A DNA stretch of 64,000 nt from JAPUME01 sp027294185 (GTDB taxonomy: Bacteria; Acidobacteriota; Terriglobia; UBA7540; JAPUME01). Below the pieces are notes generated by a model. The model searched no databases. It saw nothing but the letters and a program-made list of their open reading frames with translations, and was not told the DNA's origin. Positions 43,175 to 52,139 of the stretch are shown here, piece after piece (the stretch's first letter is position 1; every line of letters begins with the position of its first letter). The stretch lies in the NCBI GenBank assembly GCA_963555835.3, contig CAUVWZ020000001.1:868001-932000 (forward strand), written 5' to 3'. The position numbers were made by a program, and so were the translations under genes.

Positions 43175-44707
43175 ATGCTCTACAAAACCCTAAGCGCCGC
43201 CGTATTCGGGATTGACGCCAACATCGTGGAGGTAGAGGTTGACGTCTCGCCGGGCCCCAGGCAGATGACTACCGTGGGGCTTCCCGACACGGCCATACGA
43301 GAAAGCCGCGAACGAATCCGCGCCGCCATCAAGAACTGCGGCCTGGAATTTCCCTTCCAAAATATCACCGTCAACCTGGCCCCCGCCGACGTGCGAAAGG
43401 AAGGTTCCGGGTTCGACCTGCCGATCGCCGTCGGCATTCTGGGCACGACAGGAGCGGTGCTGAAGGGGGCGCTCGACGGCTATCTCCTGCTGGGCGAGCT
43501 GTCACTCGATGGCACGGTTCGTCCCGTTCGTGGCGTTCTGCCTATCGCCGCAGCAGCACGGCAAAAGGGGATTCGCAAACTGATTGTCCCCGCCGAGAAC
43601 GCCCGTGAGGCGGCCGTGGTTCAGGAATTACAAGTCTACGGTGTTCGCTCTCTGGTGGAAACGCTCGACCTGATCAACGAAACCCGCCCCTTCACTCCCA
43701 CCCGGGTCCTCCCGAGCGAGATTCTCAACGACACGGAACACCACGGGGCCGATTTCCGTGACGTGAAGGGGCAGGCGCACGCGAAGCGCGCCGTTGAGGT
43801 GGCTACGGCCGGAGGACACAACATCCTGATGGTCGGCCCGCCCGGGTCAGGCAAGACGATGCTCGCCAAACGGATCCCCACGATCCTTCCCCAACTGACC
43901 TTCGAGGAAGCCATTCAGACCACGAAGATTCACAGCGTCGCAGGGCTGCTCGACTCCTCGAAGGGGATTACGGGGGTGCGCCCTTTCCGCTCACCCCACC
44001 ACACGATCTCGGACGCCGGCCTGATCGGGGGCGGCTCCGTGCCCCGGCCCGGCGAGGTGAGCCTGGCCCACAACGGAGTCCTATTCCTGGATGAGTTACC
44101 TGAGTTCCACCGCAGCGTTCTGGAAGTTTTGCGGCAGCCGTTGGAAGAGAGCCGGGTCACGATCTCCCGGGCCGCCATCAGCCTGACCTTTCCCGCCCAT
44201 TTTATGCTGGCCACGGCGATGAACCCGTGCCCCTGTGGATTCTTCAATGATCCGTCGCGCGAATGCCACTGCTCGCCTCTGCAAATCCAACGATACGTCT
44301 CGAAGATTTCCGGCCCGCTGCTCGACCGCATCGATATCCACATCGACATGCCCGCGGTGAAATATCGCGACCTGCGCGAGGCGCCCGACGCCGAGGGGTC
44401 TGATGTGATCCGCGAGCGGGTCATCCGCACCCGCCGCCGGCAGCTCGAAAGGTATCAGGGTGAGAAAATCTATTCCAATGCGCAGATGAGTCCCCGGCAG
44501 CTTCGCAAGTACTGCAACCTTTCTCCCGAATGCGAGCGCTTGCTCGAGAACGCAATGAGCCGATTGGGCCTGAGCGCGCGCGCCCACGACCGAATCCTCA
44601 AGGTGTCCCGCACCATCGCCGACATGGAAGGCTCCGAGGATATCGGAGTAACTCACATCTCTGAGGCCATCCAGTACCGTTCTCTCGACCGGAACTACTG
44701 GATGTGA
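43175..44707 (+). CDS. comM: YifB/ComM-family Mg chelatase-like AAA+ ATPase
   Basis: 510 residues. N-terminal ChlI-like domain (VEVDVSPGPRQMTTVGLPDT, NLAPADVRKEGSGFDLPIA) followed by the AAA+ core with Walker A ILMVGPPGSGKTMLAKRIPT, Walker B GVLFLDELPEFHR and the Cys-containing AMNPCPCGFFNDPSRECHC. The C-terminal lid has RQLRKYCNLSPECERLLENA. In Vibrio, ComM promotes branch migration during natural transformation. The gene is common also in non-competent bacteria. No competence gene is adjacent. Confidence 0.94.
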   Translation: MLYKTLSAAVFGIDANIVEVEVDVSPGPRQMTTVGLPDTAIRESRERIRAAIKNCGLEFPFQNITVNLAPADVRKEGSGFDLPIAVGILGTTGAVLKGALDGYLLLGELSLDGTVRPVRGVLPIAAAARQKGIRKLIVPAENAREAAVVQELQVYGVRSLVETLDLINETRPFTPTRVLPSEILNDTEHHGADFRDVKGQAHAKRAVEVATAGGHNILMVGPPGSGKTMLAKRIPTILPQLTFEEAIQTTKIHSVAGLLDSSKGITGVRPFRSPHHTISDAGLIGGGSVPRPGEVSLAHNGVLFLDELPEFHRSVLEVLRQPLEESRVTISRAAISLTFPAHFMLATAMNPCPCGFFNDPSRECHCSPLQIQRYVSKISGPLLDRIDIHIDMPAVKYRDLREAPDAEGSDVIRERVIRTRRRQLERYQGEKIYSNAQMSPRQLRKYCNLSPECERLLENAMSRLGLSARAHDRILKVSRTIADMEGSEDIGVTHISEAIQYRSLDRNYWM

Positions 44708-44782
44708 GAATGACTTTAAGCGGAACGGTACCGCAAGCTCCCCTGTCACCGCAAAATCAAAAGGAAACTCTGAAAGGGTAAA

Positions 44783-45625
44783 TTGGAAAGCTCCGTCGCC
44801 GCGCTGGTACTGTTCTCTGCCCTGCTTCATGCGGGATGGAACGCGCTGCTCAAGGTGAGAGGAGAGCCGTTGGTGGTATTGGCGCTCATCTCGGCAAGCG
44901 CCAATGCAATCGCGCTTTTCACTCTACCCTTTCTTCCCCTGCCGCCTCCGGTTGTCTGGCCTTTTCTCGGTATTTCGGTATTGTTCCACACCGGCTACAA
45001 TGTATTTCTTGCTCAAAGTTACCGTCATGGAGACCTCGGTCACGTTTATCCTATCGCACGAGGCACAGCTCCCCTGATCGTGGCAATCTCTTCCCGGATT
45101 GTAGTGGGCGAAACGCTTCACCCCTTAACCGTGGTCGCCGTGTTGCTCATCGCCATCGGAGTCATCAGCCTGGCTTTCGGAGGTGAGCGGCCCATTTGGG
45201 ATTACCCGCATCCGGTACTTTTTGCCCTGGGAACATCGTTTTTTGTTGCCGCCTACACCCTCGTCGATGGAATCGCGGGACGGATGGTCGAGAATCCTCA
45301 CGTATACATTCTGTGGCTGTTCTCTTTTCTTGGATTTCCCATCTCGGCTCTGGCTCTGGCGAAGCACCGCCGCTCCGCGATTGCGCTGGCGAGAGAGAGG
45401 TGGAAGACGGGACTGTTGGGAGGCGCGATGTCCATCGCGGCTTACGGTCTGATTATTTGGGCGATGACGGTGGGGAACATGGCCCCGGTTGCGGCACTCC
45501 GAGAAACCAGCGTGATTTTCGCCGCCGTCCTGGGATGGGTTTTCCTTCGCGAACCGTATGGAAGGCTGAGATTGGTTGCTGCGGCCTTTGTCGCGGCAGG
45601 CGCGATTCTGCTGCGCATTTCTTAG
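44783..45625 (+). CDS. EamA/DMT-family transporter
   Basis: 280 residues, ten predicted membrane helices in two EamA halves. Start is a TTG at 44783 with GAAAGGG before it. First half SALLHAGWNALLKVRGEP to VLLIAIGVISLAFGG; second half ALGTSFFVAAYTLVDGIAGR to REPYGRLRLVAAAFVAAGAI. PIARGTAPLIVAISSRIVVG is typical. Probably an inner-membrane metabolite exporter; substrate unknown. Follows yifB by 75 bases on the same strand. Confidence 0.88.
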   Translation: MESSVAALVLFSALLHAGWNALLKVRGEPLVVLALISASANAIALFTLPFLPLPPPVVWPFLGISVLFHTGYNVFLAQSYRHGDLGHVYPIARGTAPLIVAISSRIVVGETLHPLTVVAVLLIAIGVISLAFGGERPIWDYPHPVLFALGTSFFVAAYTLVDGIAGRMVENPHVYILWLFSFLGFPISALALAKHRRSAIALARERWKTGLLGGAMSIAAYGLIIWAMTVGNMAPVAALRETSVIFAAVLGWVFLREPYGRLRLVAAAFVAAGAILLRIS

Positions 45626-45795
45626 GCATCAGGAGAGCCTCCGCTCTCTCGACCGGGACTGCCAGGTATGATAAGATGGCCTTCGCAAGGTCCTAAAATT
45701 CAGAAATCGAAATAAAGAAAGATCGCCGCCCGGCGCGACTCGTTGCGGAATTTTCCTGCAAATGCTTTCTCAAGGAGACGGGCGGCAGGAAACCC

Positions 45796-46665
45796 GTGGC
45801 CCTACGAAGCACCCTATTCATCTTTCTCGCTGCCTTTCTCATCCCGGCGTCCGCCGAAGCCCGAGGGGAGAGTATCCGAGTCTCAGACGGCGTTTACTGC
45901 GTGGGACGCGGCAATTGGGGACGCTTGAAGGCGCTCAGTGCCCCTCAGGATTCAAACGTCTATCTGATTTCAGGGGGGGATGAACTGGCTCTGGTCGACA
46001 CCGGAACCGGGGTTGGGATTGAGCAGATACTCTCCAACCTTCGAGCCCGTGGATTCGACCCGAATCAACTCAAGAAAATTTTCCTCACCAGCGCACACTT
46101 CGACCATTCGGGAGGAGTCATTCCGCTGCTCGAGCAGTTTCCGAACCTTGAGATTTATGCCGGAGAACCGGAGGTGGCCCCGCTCCGAGACTCCGATGCC
46201 GGCTACCTCGGTTATTCACTTCTTTCTTCGATGCCAACCCTTGAACCCATCCGCGTCAGCCACACACCGAGCGACGGGGAGGTGATCCGAGTCGGCCGCG
46301 TTTCAGTAACCGCTCTTCGAGTTCCCGGACATACGCCGGGAGCGACCGCTTACCTGGCTGAGGTGGCCGGCCAGAGGATTCTTTTCACGGGAGACACGGC
46401 CATTGGAGATCAGCCCGTAGGAAAAGGGATTCTTGGCACACTCGACGGCCACTGGCGCTCGAACGTCACCGATCTCGATAACTCTCTGCGCCGGCTGTTC
46501 CACCTGAACGCGGAGATCATGCTTCCCGGACACGGCCGCTGGTTCAAAGGCCGGCGGCAGGTGCAGGAAAACCTCCAGCATTGCCAGTGGCGGCTGGACT
46601 TTCTGCTGCGGATTCCCGACGTGGAGACGCTATTGATGATTGGCGAGGCGCCCGACCCGCGTTAA
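45796..46665 (+). CDS. Exported MBL-fold protein with altered first metal ligand
   Basis: 289 residues from a GTG at 45796. Signal peptide ALRSTLFIFLAAFLIPASAE. The MBL core is present (LALVDTGTGVGIEQILSNL, RVPGHTPGATAYL, GDTAIGDQPVGKG, MLPGHGRWFKGRRQ), but the HxHxDH motif reads FLTSAHFDHSGGV, so the first His is replaced by Ser. Two-metal chemistry may therefore be changed. It resembles hydroxyacylglutathione hydrolase-like or lactonase proteins. Followed by the RsbW-like gene after about 156 bases. Confidence 0.85.
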   Translation: MALRSTLFIFLAAFLIPASAEARGESIRVSDGVYCVGRGNWGRLKALSAPQDSNVYLISGGDELALVDTGTGVGIEQILSNLRARGFDPNQLKKIFLTSAHFDHSGGVIPLLEQFPNLEIYAGEPEVAPLRDSDAGYLGYSLLSSMPTLEPIRVSHTPSDGEVIRVGRVSVTALRVPGHTPGATAYLAEVAGQRILFTGDTAIGDQPVGKGILGTLDGHWRSNVTDLDNSLRRLFHLNAEIMLPGHGRWFKGRRQVQENLQHCQWRLDFLLRIPDVETLLMIGEAPDPR

Positions 46666-46821
46666 ACCCGCAAGCGGAGGGGAAAGGAAACAAGCCAACC
46701 GTTAAAGAACCGGAGCCGGTTTTCGAAAGGAGGAGCGGCTCTGCGCGGATTGACAACCACGCCGCCGTGGTGTAGGGTCAAGCGTTCTCCGCATTGGAAT
46801 GGGCAACGGTACGATCGTCAA

Positions 46822-47289
46822 ATGGCAAAAGAAACGATCCGCGTCGAGATAACCCTCGAAAGCAACCTGAAGCACGTTGAATTGATCGAAGTCATTGCGC
46901 AAACCGTCGCCAAACAGTGCGGGTTTGGAGAGGATGGTCTGCATGAGATCCTCATGGCCGTGCATGAGTGCGCCATCAACGCCATCTGCCACGGTAACAA
47001 GGAGGATTTGCAGAAACAGGTGGGATTAAGCTTGTCGGTTCATCCCGACCGGCTGGAGATTCGTGTCCGAGACCAGGGAAAGAGCTTTAATCCAAACGAC
47101 GTCCCCGACCCCCTGGACAAGGAAAACCTGATGAAGCCCGCGGGGCGGGGTATTCTGTTGATTCAAGCTTTTATGGACGAATTTAGGGTCGGACGCTGTG
47201 AAAACTGGGGCAATGAAGTCATTATGACCAAGAGACTTCCTTCCCCTTCCCAGCCTGAAAAAGGAGGAGTTGAACGTGAGCATCAATAG
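46822..47289 (+). CDS. RsbW-like anti-sigma factor / ATP-binding regulator
   Basis: 155 residues from ATG 46822 (MAKETIRVEITLESNLKHVE). GHKL kinase-like fold with the N-box MAVHECAINAICHGNKED, the G1-like motif IRVRDQGKSFNPNDVPDP and the glycine box KPAGRGILLIQAFMDEF. Family members bind a sigma factor or phosphorylate a STAS partner on Ser. The next gene encodes that STAS partner and overlaps by 14 bases. No sigma factor gene is adjacent, so the third component of a partner-switching module is elsewhere or replaced. Confidence 0.9.
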   Translation: MAKETIRVEITLESNLKHVELIEVIAQTVAKQCGFGEDGLHEILMAVHECAINAICHGNKEDLQKQVGLSLSVHPDRLEIRVRDQGKSFNPNDVPDPLDKENLMKPAGRGILLIQAFMDEFRVGRCENWGNEVIMTKRLPSPSQPEKGGVEREHQ

Positions 47290-47632
47290 CACCACGAAAA
47301 AAGTTGATTCCGTAACGGTGATCGGACTCAGCGGGAAGATCACGATCGGAGAGGAATGCAAGCACCTGCGGGAAACCATTCGGGGGCAGCTTTCCGAAGG
47401 TACTAAGAGTATCCTGCTGAATCTCGGCGACATCAGCTACATCGACAGCACTGGAATCGGTGAGCTGGTGAGTTCCTTTACCAGCGTTTCGCGACAGGGC
47501 GGGCAGCTTAAGCTGCTGAATTTGACGAAGAAAGTCCACGACCTTCTTCAAATCACCAAGCTGGTCACCGTCTTCGACATTTTCGAGGATGAGGCCAAGG
47601 CCGTGAAGAGCTTCGGGTCCACTCAGGCCTGA
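47276..47632 (+). CDS. STAS-domain anti-anti-sigma factor (RsbV-like)
   Basis: 118 residues from GTG 47276; AAAGGAGG lies eight bases before, so this start is better than the upstream TTG at 47270. STAS fold with VTVIGLSGKITIGEECKHLR and the phosphorylatable Ser in LGDISYIDSTGIGELVSSF. It would antagonise the RsbW-like protein encoded by the overlapping gene upstream. The 257 bases after it (to 47889) contain no gene; CGGCCC(12)GGGCCG at 47651-47674 might serve as a terminator but lacks a T-run. Confidence 0.93.
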   Translation: MSINSTTKKVDSVTVIGLSGKITIGEECKHLRETIRGQLSEGTKSILLNLGDISYIDSTGIGELVSSFTSVSRQGGQLKLLNLTKKVHDLLQITKLVTVFDIFEDEAKAVKSFGSTQA

Positions 47633-47889
47633 TTTCATTATCCGGCCCAGTCCCTCGATCGGGCCGCTCGTCTCGGTCCGGAAGCATAGCCTCAAGCAAG
47701 CAGCCCGCAAGTGGGGTTCGGAGGCCGATTTTCGGGGATCAACTTCAAGGGAGGTAAGCCTGCCGGTATTCGGGCTTCTCCTCCCGCCCGCAGGGCTGAG
47801 AGGCCACTGAGCGTCCGAGGGGCAACCCTTCACTCACCCCACGGGTTCGCCTTCTCCTAAAGACTGCCCTCTTCCTCTTTTCCCGCCAA

Positions 47890-49689
47890 CTACTCTCGCT
47901 CGGTCATCTTAAAGATTTTTGCGCCCAGGAATACCTGGAACAATGCGGGGTCGAGCAGTCGCGACTTCACTTCCGTACCGATAATATCCAGTGCTAGGTC
48001 GGTGGGAACCGCCTTCTTGTAGGGACGATCCCGGGCGGTCAGGGCGTCGAAGATGTCACAGATGGTCATGATTTTGGATTGAAATGGGATTTGCTCGCTC
48101 TTCATGCGGTAGGGGTAGCCGCTGCCGTCCAGCTTTTCGTGGTGCGCTCGGGCAATCTCCGGAACCCGACGCAGCTCCCGGGTCCAGGGAATCTGGCTCA
48201 GAATCCGGTAGCTGTGTTCGACGTGTGACTCGATCTCTCTTCTTTCCAGCTCATTCAAACTGCCCTTGGGAATCGTAAGCAGGCGGTACTCATCCTCGGT
48301 CAGGAGCGCCTCCGGCGGCCCGGAAGGGTCCTGGAAAACCCAACCCAGGATTTCGCTGAGCTGATCGGAGATCTTCTCGGGAAGGACGGTGGGCTCGTTG
48401 GCCTGCAAGATGTCTCCGAGAAACTGCTCCATTTCTCGCAGTTGCGCGTCGCACTCCTGATCGACCTCCCGGAAATAGACATGGTGATTCTTCCTCCCGT
48501 TCTGGAGAACATGCTCCAGTTTGCGGCGGTAGTTCTCCGATTGAATCGACTTGCGGATGTACTGGAACCGCTTGTGGATAAGTTCCATCTGCGCAGGATA
48601 GAGCTTCTTTGCCTTGATGAGGACTTCCTCACGGACGCCTACTTTCCCGAAATCATGCAGCAGGGCGGCGTAACGAATCTCCTGTATGTCCTGGCGGCTG
48701 AAACGCAAATCACGATAAGGGCCCATCTCCGACTGATCCACGGCCTCGGCCAAACCTACCGTCAGCTTTGCGACCCGCTCCGAATGCCCGAAGGTCGTCG
48801 GATCCCGAAACTCGATCGCTTTTACCGAGGCGCGAATAAATCCTTCGAAAAGCCCCTGGATATTACGGTAAAGCAGATTGTTTTCGAGCGAGACCGCTGC
48901 CTGTCCCGCCAGCGCGCCCGACAACTCCTGGCTCCGCTTGGAAAAAGAGATCACCTCCTTGCGAACCTTTTCAGGGGAGGTCAGGCGGGCTCGCCGCCGC
49001 CGCTTGGCATTGATCAGTTGGATGACTCCGATAACTTCATCCTTCTGGTTTTTCATGGGAACGACCAGAACGGACTTGGTTCGGTAGCCGAACTTCTCGT
49101 CGAATTTTCGATTAAAGGCGAACGGGCGACGCCGAATCCGGTAGGCGTCGCTGATATTGACGATTTTTCCGGTGCTGGCCGCGTACCCGGCGAGGCTGCG
49201 GGTGTCGAGGGGCATCGTGAATTCCCGAAAAGGAACGGAGATGCTGTCGTTCTGAGTCAGCTTGAAGATCAGATGCCTTGCCCCTTCTCCTTCTTCGCCT
49301 CCCATCAGATAAAGCGATCCGGCATCGGAGTTGGTGATCTCACGGCTCTGGTTCAGGATCAATTCCAGCAGGGCATCGGTGTTGTGCTCGGTGGAGAGCG
49401 CCAGGCCGATTCGGTTCAAGGTCCCCAGCTCCGATCGAGTTTGGACCAGTTCCTTGCGGGTACGGGACCTCTGGATCAGGTAGATCACACGGAGGGTCTT
49501 GCCGAAGGGAACGGTCTGCTCCAAATCCTTCGGACGGTCCCGCGCCGCGTCAACCACGAAAACGGCAGGCAAACGCCAGCGGGAGGGAGGGGCGTCCCGA
49601 TCGATGGCAACGGACTGGTATCCGGCGGACAACTTTCGGAGAAGTTTTTCTAGGGGAGAAGGCCGGAAATAGTACACCCTCTTGGTCAT
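47890..49689 (-). CDS. GAF-HD-GYP protein, putative c-di-GMP phosphodiesterase
   Basis: 599 residues from ATG 49689 (MTKRVYYFRPSPLEKLLRKL); upstream extension to 49740 is unlikely. N-terminal about 100 residues of unknown fold, a GAF domain at about 110-270 (NRIGLALSTEHNTDALLELI, DAGSLYLMGGEE), and a split HD-GYP domain: LLHDFGKVGVREEVLIKAKK and HHEKLDGSGYPYRMKS, with an about 130-residue insertion between the HD and GYP parts that contains HHVYFREVDQECDAQ. Probably hydrolyses c-di-GMP in response to a GAF ligand. Convergent with the STAS gene. Confidence 0.9.
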   Translation of the reverse strand: MTKRVYYFRPSPLEKLLRKLSAGYQSVAIDRDAPPSRWRLPAVFVVDAARDRPKDLEQTVPFGKTLRVIYLIQRSRTRKELVQTRSELGTLNRIGLALSTEHNTDALLELILNQSREITNSDAGSLYLMGGEEGEGARHLIFKLTQNDSISVPFREFTMPLDTRSLAGYAASTGKIVNISDAYRIRRRPFAFNRKFDEKFGYRTKSVLVVPMKNQKDEVIGVIQLINAKRRRRARLTSPEKVRKEVISFSKRSQELSGALAGQAAVSLENNLLYRNIQGLFEGFIRASVKAIEFRDPTTFGHSERVAKLTVGLAEAVDQSEMGPYRDLRFSRQDIQEIRYAALLHDFGKVGVREEVLIKAKKLYPAQMELIHKRFQYIRKSIQSENYRRKLEHVLQNGRKNHHVYFREVDQECDAQLREMEQFLGDILQANEPTVLPEKISDQLSEILGWVFQDPSGPPEALLTEDEYRLLTIPKGSLNELERREIESHVEHSYRILSQIPWTRELRRVPEIARAHHEKLDGSGYPYRMKSEQIPFQSKIMTICDIFDALTARDRPYKKAVPTDLALDIIGTEVKSRLLDPALFQVFLGAKIFKMTERE

Positions 49690-49890
49690 ATCAAGGCGCC
49701 AAGCGGATGTAAGTATGAGGGCGATCCGAACCTCAGTCAACGGCTTTGTTACACCAGGATTTATTAAGCAAAAAGGGACTTAGATTTACTTCAACCCTGC
49801 CCGGGACCTGGGAAGCCCCATCCCAAGAGGGAGAAAACTTCCCGAAAAAGGCGAGGTGATTTACAGTAGAATCGTGTTTCCTGAGCTCTT

Positions 49891-50829
49891 ATGCGCAAGA
49901 TATGCTTCTTAGGAATCGAAGGCGGGGGGACCCGAACGAGGGCGGCCGTGTCGGGCCCCGAAGGACGAATCCTGGGGCGGGCCGAGGCGGGTCCCTCCAA
50001 CCCCTTCAAAGTGGGCCTTGACGGGGCGAAACGTGCCATCCAGGGAGCCTCGCGGGATGCCCTGCGCCGTGCCGGGATTCGGAAAGGGGCGCTCGATACG
50101 GTTTGCCTGGGGCTGTCGGGAATCGACCGACCTGCCATCCGAAACCCCTTGGGCCAATGGATTCGACGCGCCCTGCCGGCCCGGCGGCACCTCCTCGAAA
50201 CCGACGCGGCGATAAGCCTCTACGCCGCCGTGGGCGAGAATCCTGGAGTCCTGGTAGTCGCGGGAACCGGGTCCATCGCCTACGGTCGGGACACTCGAGG
50301 CCGCAGAGGCCGCGCCGGTGGCTGGGGATCGGCCTACGACGATGCAGGGTCGGGCTTCGACGTGGGACGGAAGGCCATCCTGGCCGCTCTTCACGCTTTT
50401 GACGACCGTGGCCCGAAGACCACCCTCGGTTCCCGCCTCTGTCGCCGATTACGCCTGCGAGACCTTTCGCATATCGTCAATCGCCCGCTTTCAGCGACTG
50501 AAATCGCATCCCTCTTTCCCCTGGTAACGGCAGCGGCACAGCAGGGAGACCGTGTGGCCCAACGTCTGCTTCAGGAGGCAGGGGTCGAATTGGCCGAGTT
50601 GGGCCTGGCGGTTGTCCGCCAACTCGGATGGTCCCAGGGAGACCCGACGGTTGTGGCCTCGGGCGGAGTCCTTCGAGAAAGCGCGGTCGTCTACCGGCGG
50701 TTCCGGCGGGAGATCCGGAAACAGTTGGCGAATGCCCGGGTCATGCGGCTGGGGCGAAGCGGCGTCGAGGGCGCCCTGCGCATGGCAATTGAGGCCGGCA
50801 GTTCCTCTCCGCCCCGGGGACAAAAATGA
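49891..50829 (+). CDS. BadF/BcrA-family kinase, probable N-acetylglucosamine kinase
   Basis: 312 residues. ASKHA-fold ATPase: FLGIEGGGTRTRAAVSGPEG, GPSNPFKVGLDGAKRAI, VCLGLSGIDRP, LLETDAAISLYAAVGENPGV, VVAGTGSIAYGRDTRG and GSAYDDAGSGFDVGRKAI are the family landmarks (COG2971 type, which includes eukaryote-like GlcNAc kinases). The next gene is a SIS-domain protein of the type called NagB-II in Shewanella, where a kinase of this family is its partner. I infer a GlcNAc to GlcNAc-6-P step; other amino sugars are possible. Confidence 0.85.
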   Translation: MRKICFLGIEGGGTRTRAAVSGPEGRILGRAEAGPSNPFKVGLDGAKRAIQGASRDALRRAGIRKGALDTVCLGLSGIDRPAIRNPLGQWIRRALPARRHLLETDAAISLYAAVGENPGVLVVAGTGSIAYGRDTRGRRGRAGGWGSAYDDAGSGFDVGRKAILAALHAFDDRGPKTTLGSRLCRRLRLRDLSHIVNRPLSATEIASLFPLVTAAAQQGDRVAQRLLQEAGVELAELGLAVVRQLGWSQGDPTVVASGGVLRESAVVYRRFRREIRKQLANARVMRLGRSGVEGALRMAIEAGSSSPPRGQK

Positions 50830-50920
50830 GTGCCGCCTCGCCCGCAAGGATGCCGTATACTTAGACTTGCACGGGTAAGAGCCTTCCCCTCTCCCTCAAC
50901 CTCTACCGGAGACGAGATCC

Positions 50921-51955
50921 ATGTCCGCCATGCTTGAGGAAATTCAGGAACAGCCGGCAGCGCTCGAGGGAACCTTTAGGGCCGAAAGAAAGCCTATGGC
51001 CCGGCTTCGAAATCTTGCCAAACAGCGGCATTTCCGGCTCATTCTGCTCGTGGCGCGAGGCACCTCGGATAATGCGGCACGGCTCGGCCGCTACCTGCTG
51101 GAACTCACGACGCGGACTCCCGTCTCGCTGGTCGCTCCCTCCCTCTACACGCTCTACCATGAAAAAATCGACTTGCGAGACACCCTGCTGGTGGGTCTCT
51201 CCCAGTCCGGGGAAAGCCCCGACGTGAACATGGTTCTGGAATCCGCCCGAAAAAGAGGAGCCTTTACCATCGGAATCACCAATGAACCCGACAGTCCCAT
51301 GACGCGTCTGCCCCACGAGGTCTTTTTCATCGGCGGAGGCAAACAGCGCTCGGTCGCCGCCACCAAGACCTACACGGGACAACTGTTGATTCTCTACATG
51401 ATGGCCTCGGCACTCGGCTCCGGCGTCTCCATGAAGGCCGTCTCCCGGATTCCGGCTCTGGCGGCTGAGGCGTTGAAGGTAAAGGCGAAGGTGAAAAACC
51501 TGGCGGAACACTACAGGAAAATTAATCGTATGGTGGTGCTGGCGCGCGGGTTCAATTACGGCAATGCCTACGAGCTGGCTTTGAAGCTGGAGGAAACCTG
51601 CTACGTGGTCGCGAAAGGATTTTCTACAGCCGATTTTCTGCACGGCCCCATCGCCGTGGTGGAGAAGGACTTCCCGGTGATCCTGTTCGCCCCACCCGGA
51701 AGGGCCTTTCAGGAAATGTCAAAGATGGCGGGCCGATTGAACAAATATGGCGCCCTGACCCTGGCCATGACCGGTCCCGGACACAGGATGCCCAGGCGGA
51801 CTCATACCATCCACCTTCCGACCAACGTTGATGAACTCTACAGTCCCATCCCTTATATCGTTCCCGGCCAGCTATTTGCCGCTTATCTGGCCGAGGCCAA
51901 AGGGCTCGACCCCGACCACCCACGGGCCCTGAAGCTGGTCACCCGCACCATCTGA
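50921..51955 (+). CDS. Double-SIS protein, putative glucosamine-6-phosphate deaminase (NagB-II type)
   Basis: 344 residues with two SIS domains: FRLILLVARGTSDNAARLGR, LVGLSQSGESPDVNMVLESA and GGGKQRSVAATKTYTGQLLI in the first; VVLARGFNYGNAYELALKLE and STADFLHGPIAVVEKDFPVI in the second. The layout equals the isomerase half of GlmS without the N-terminal glutaminase, as in NagB-II/AgaS deaminases. It would convert glucosamine 6-phosphate to fructose 6-phosphate and ammonia. It follows the BadF-type kinase by 91 bases. No nagA deacetylase is present. Confidence 0.88.
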   Translation: MSAMLEEIQEQPAALEGTFRAERKPMARLRNLAKQRHFRLILLVARGTSDNAARLGRYLLELTTRTPVSLVAPSLYTLYHEKIDLRDTLLVGLSQSGESPDVNMVLESARKRGAFTIGITNEPDSPMTRLPHEVFFIGGGKQRSVAATKTYTGQLLILYMMASALGSGVSMKAVSRIPALAAEALKVKAKVKNLAEHYRKINRMVVLARGFNYGNAYELALKLEETCYVVAKGFSTADFLHGPIAVVEKDFPVILFAPPGRAFQEMSKMAGRLNKYGALTLAMTGPGHRMPRRTHTIHLPTNVDELYSPIPYIVPGQLFAAYLAEAKGLDPDHPRALKLVTRTI

Positions 51956-52139
51956 GGCAAGGCCCCTTCGCACCCGCTCTCGGGCCCTCATTACGTGCCA
52001 GGCGACGGGGAATTCCCCTCCCGCCCGATTTTTCTTCTTCCTTTATTCCCGTAGCGTGGTGCATAATCAGAAACTTCCCTCAACGGATTTCCCAGACGGG
52101 CAGCTCTTTCACTCTTAACCTCACCACAGGAGCAGAAGC

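Noticed and set aside
47633..47889. Possible structured RNA between the STAS and HD-GYP genes
   Set aside because: Some GCC-rich pairing and a CTGAGA-like string are visible, but no known riboswitch order of motifs could be built.
48442..49653. Plus-strand frame of 403 codons opposite the HD-GYP gene
   Set aside because: Antisense shadow without protein-like composition.
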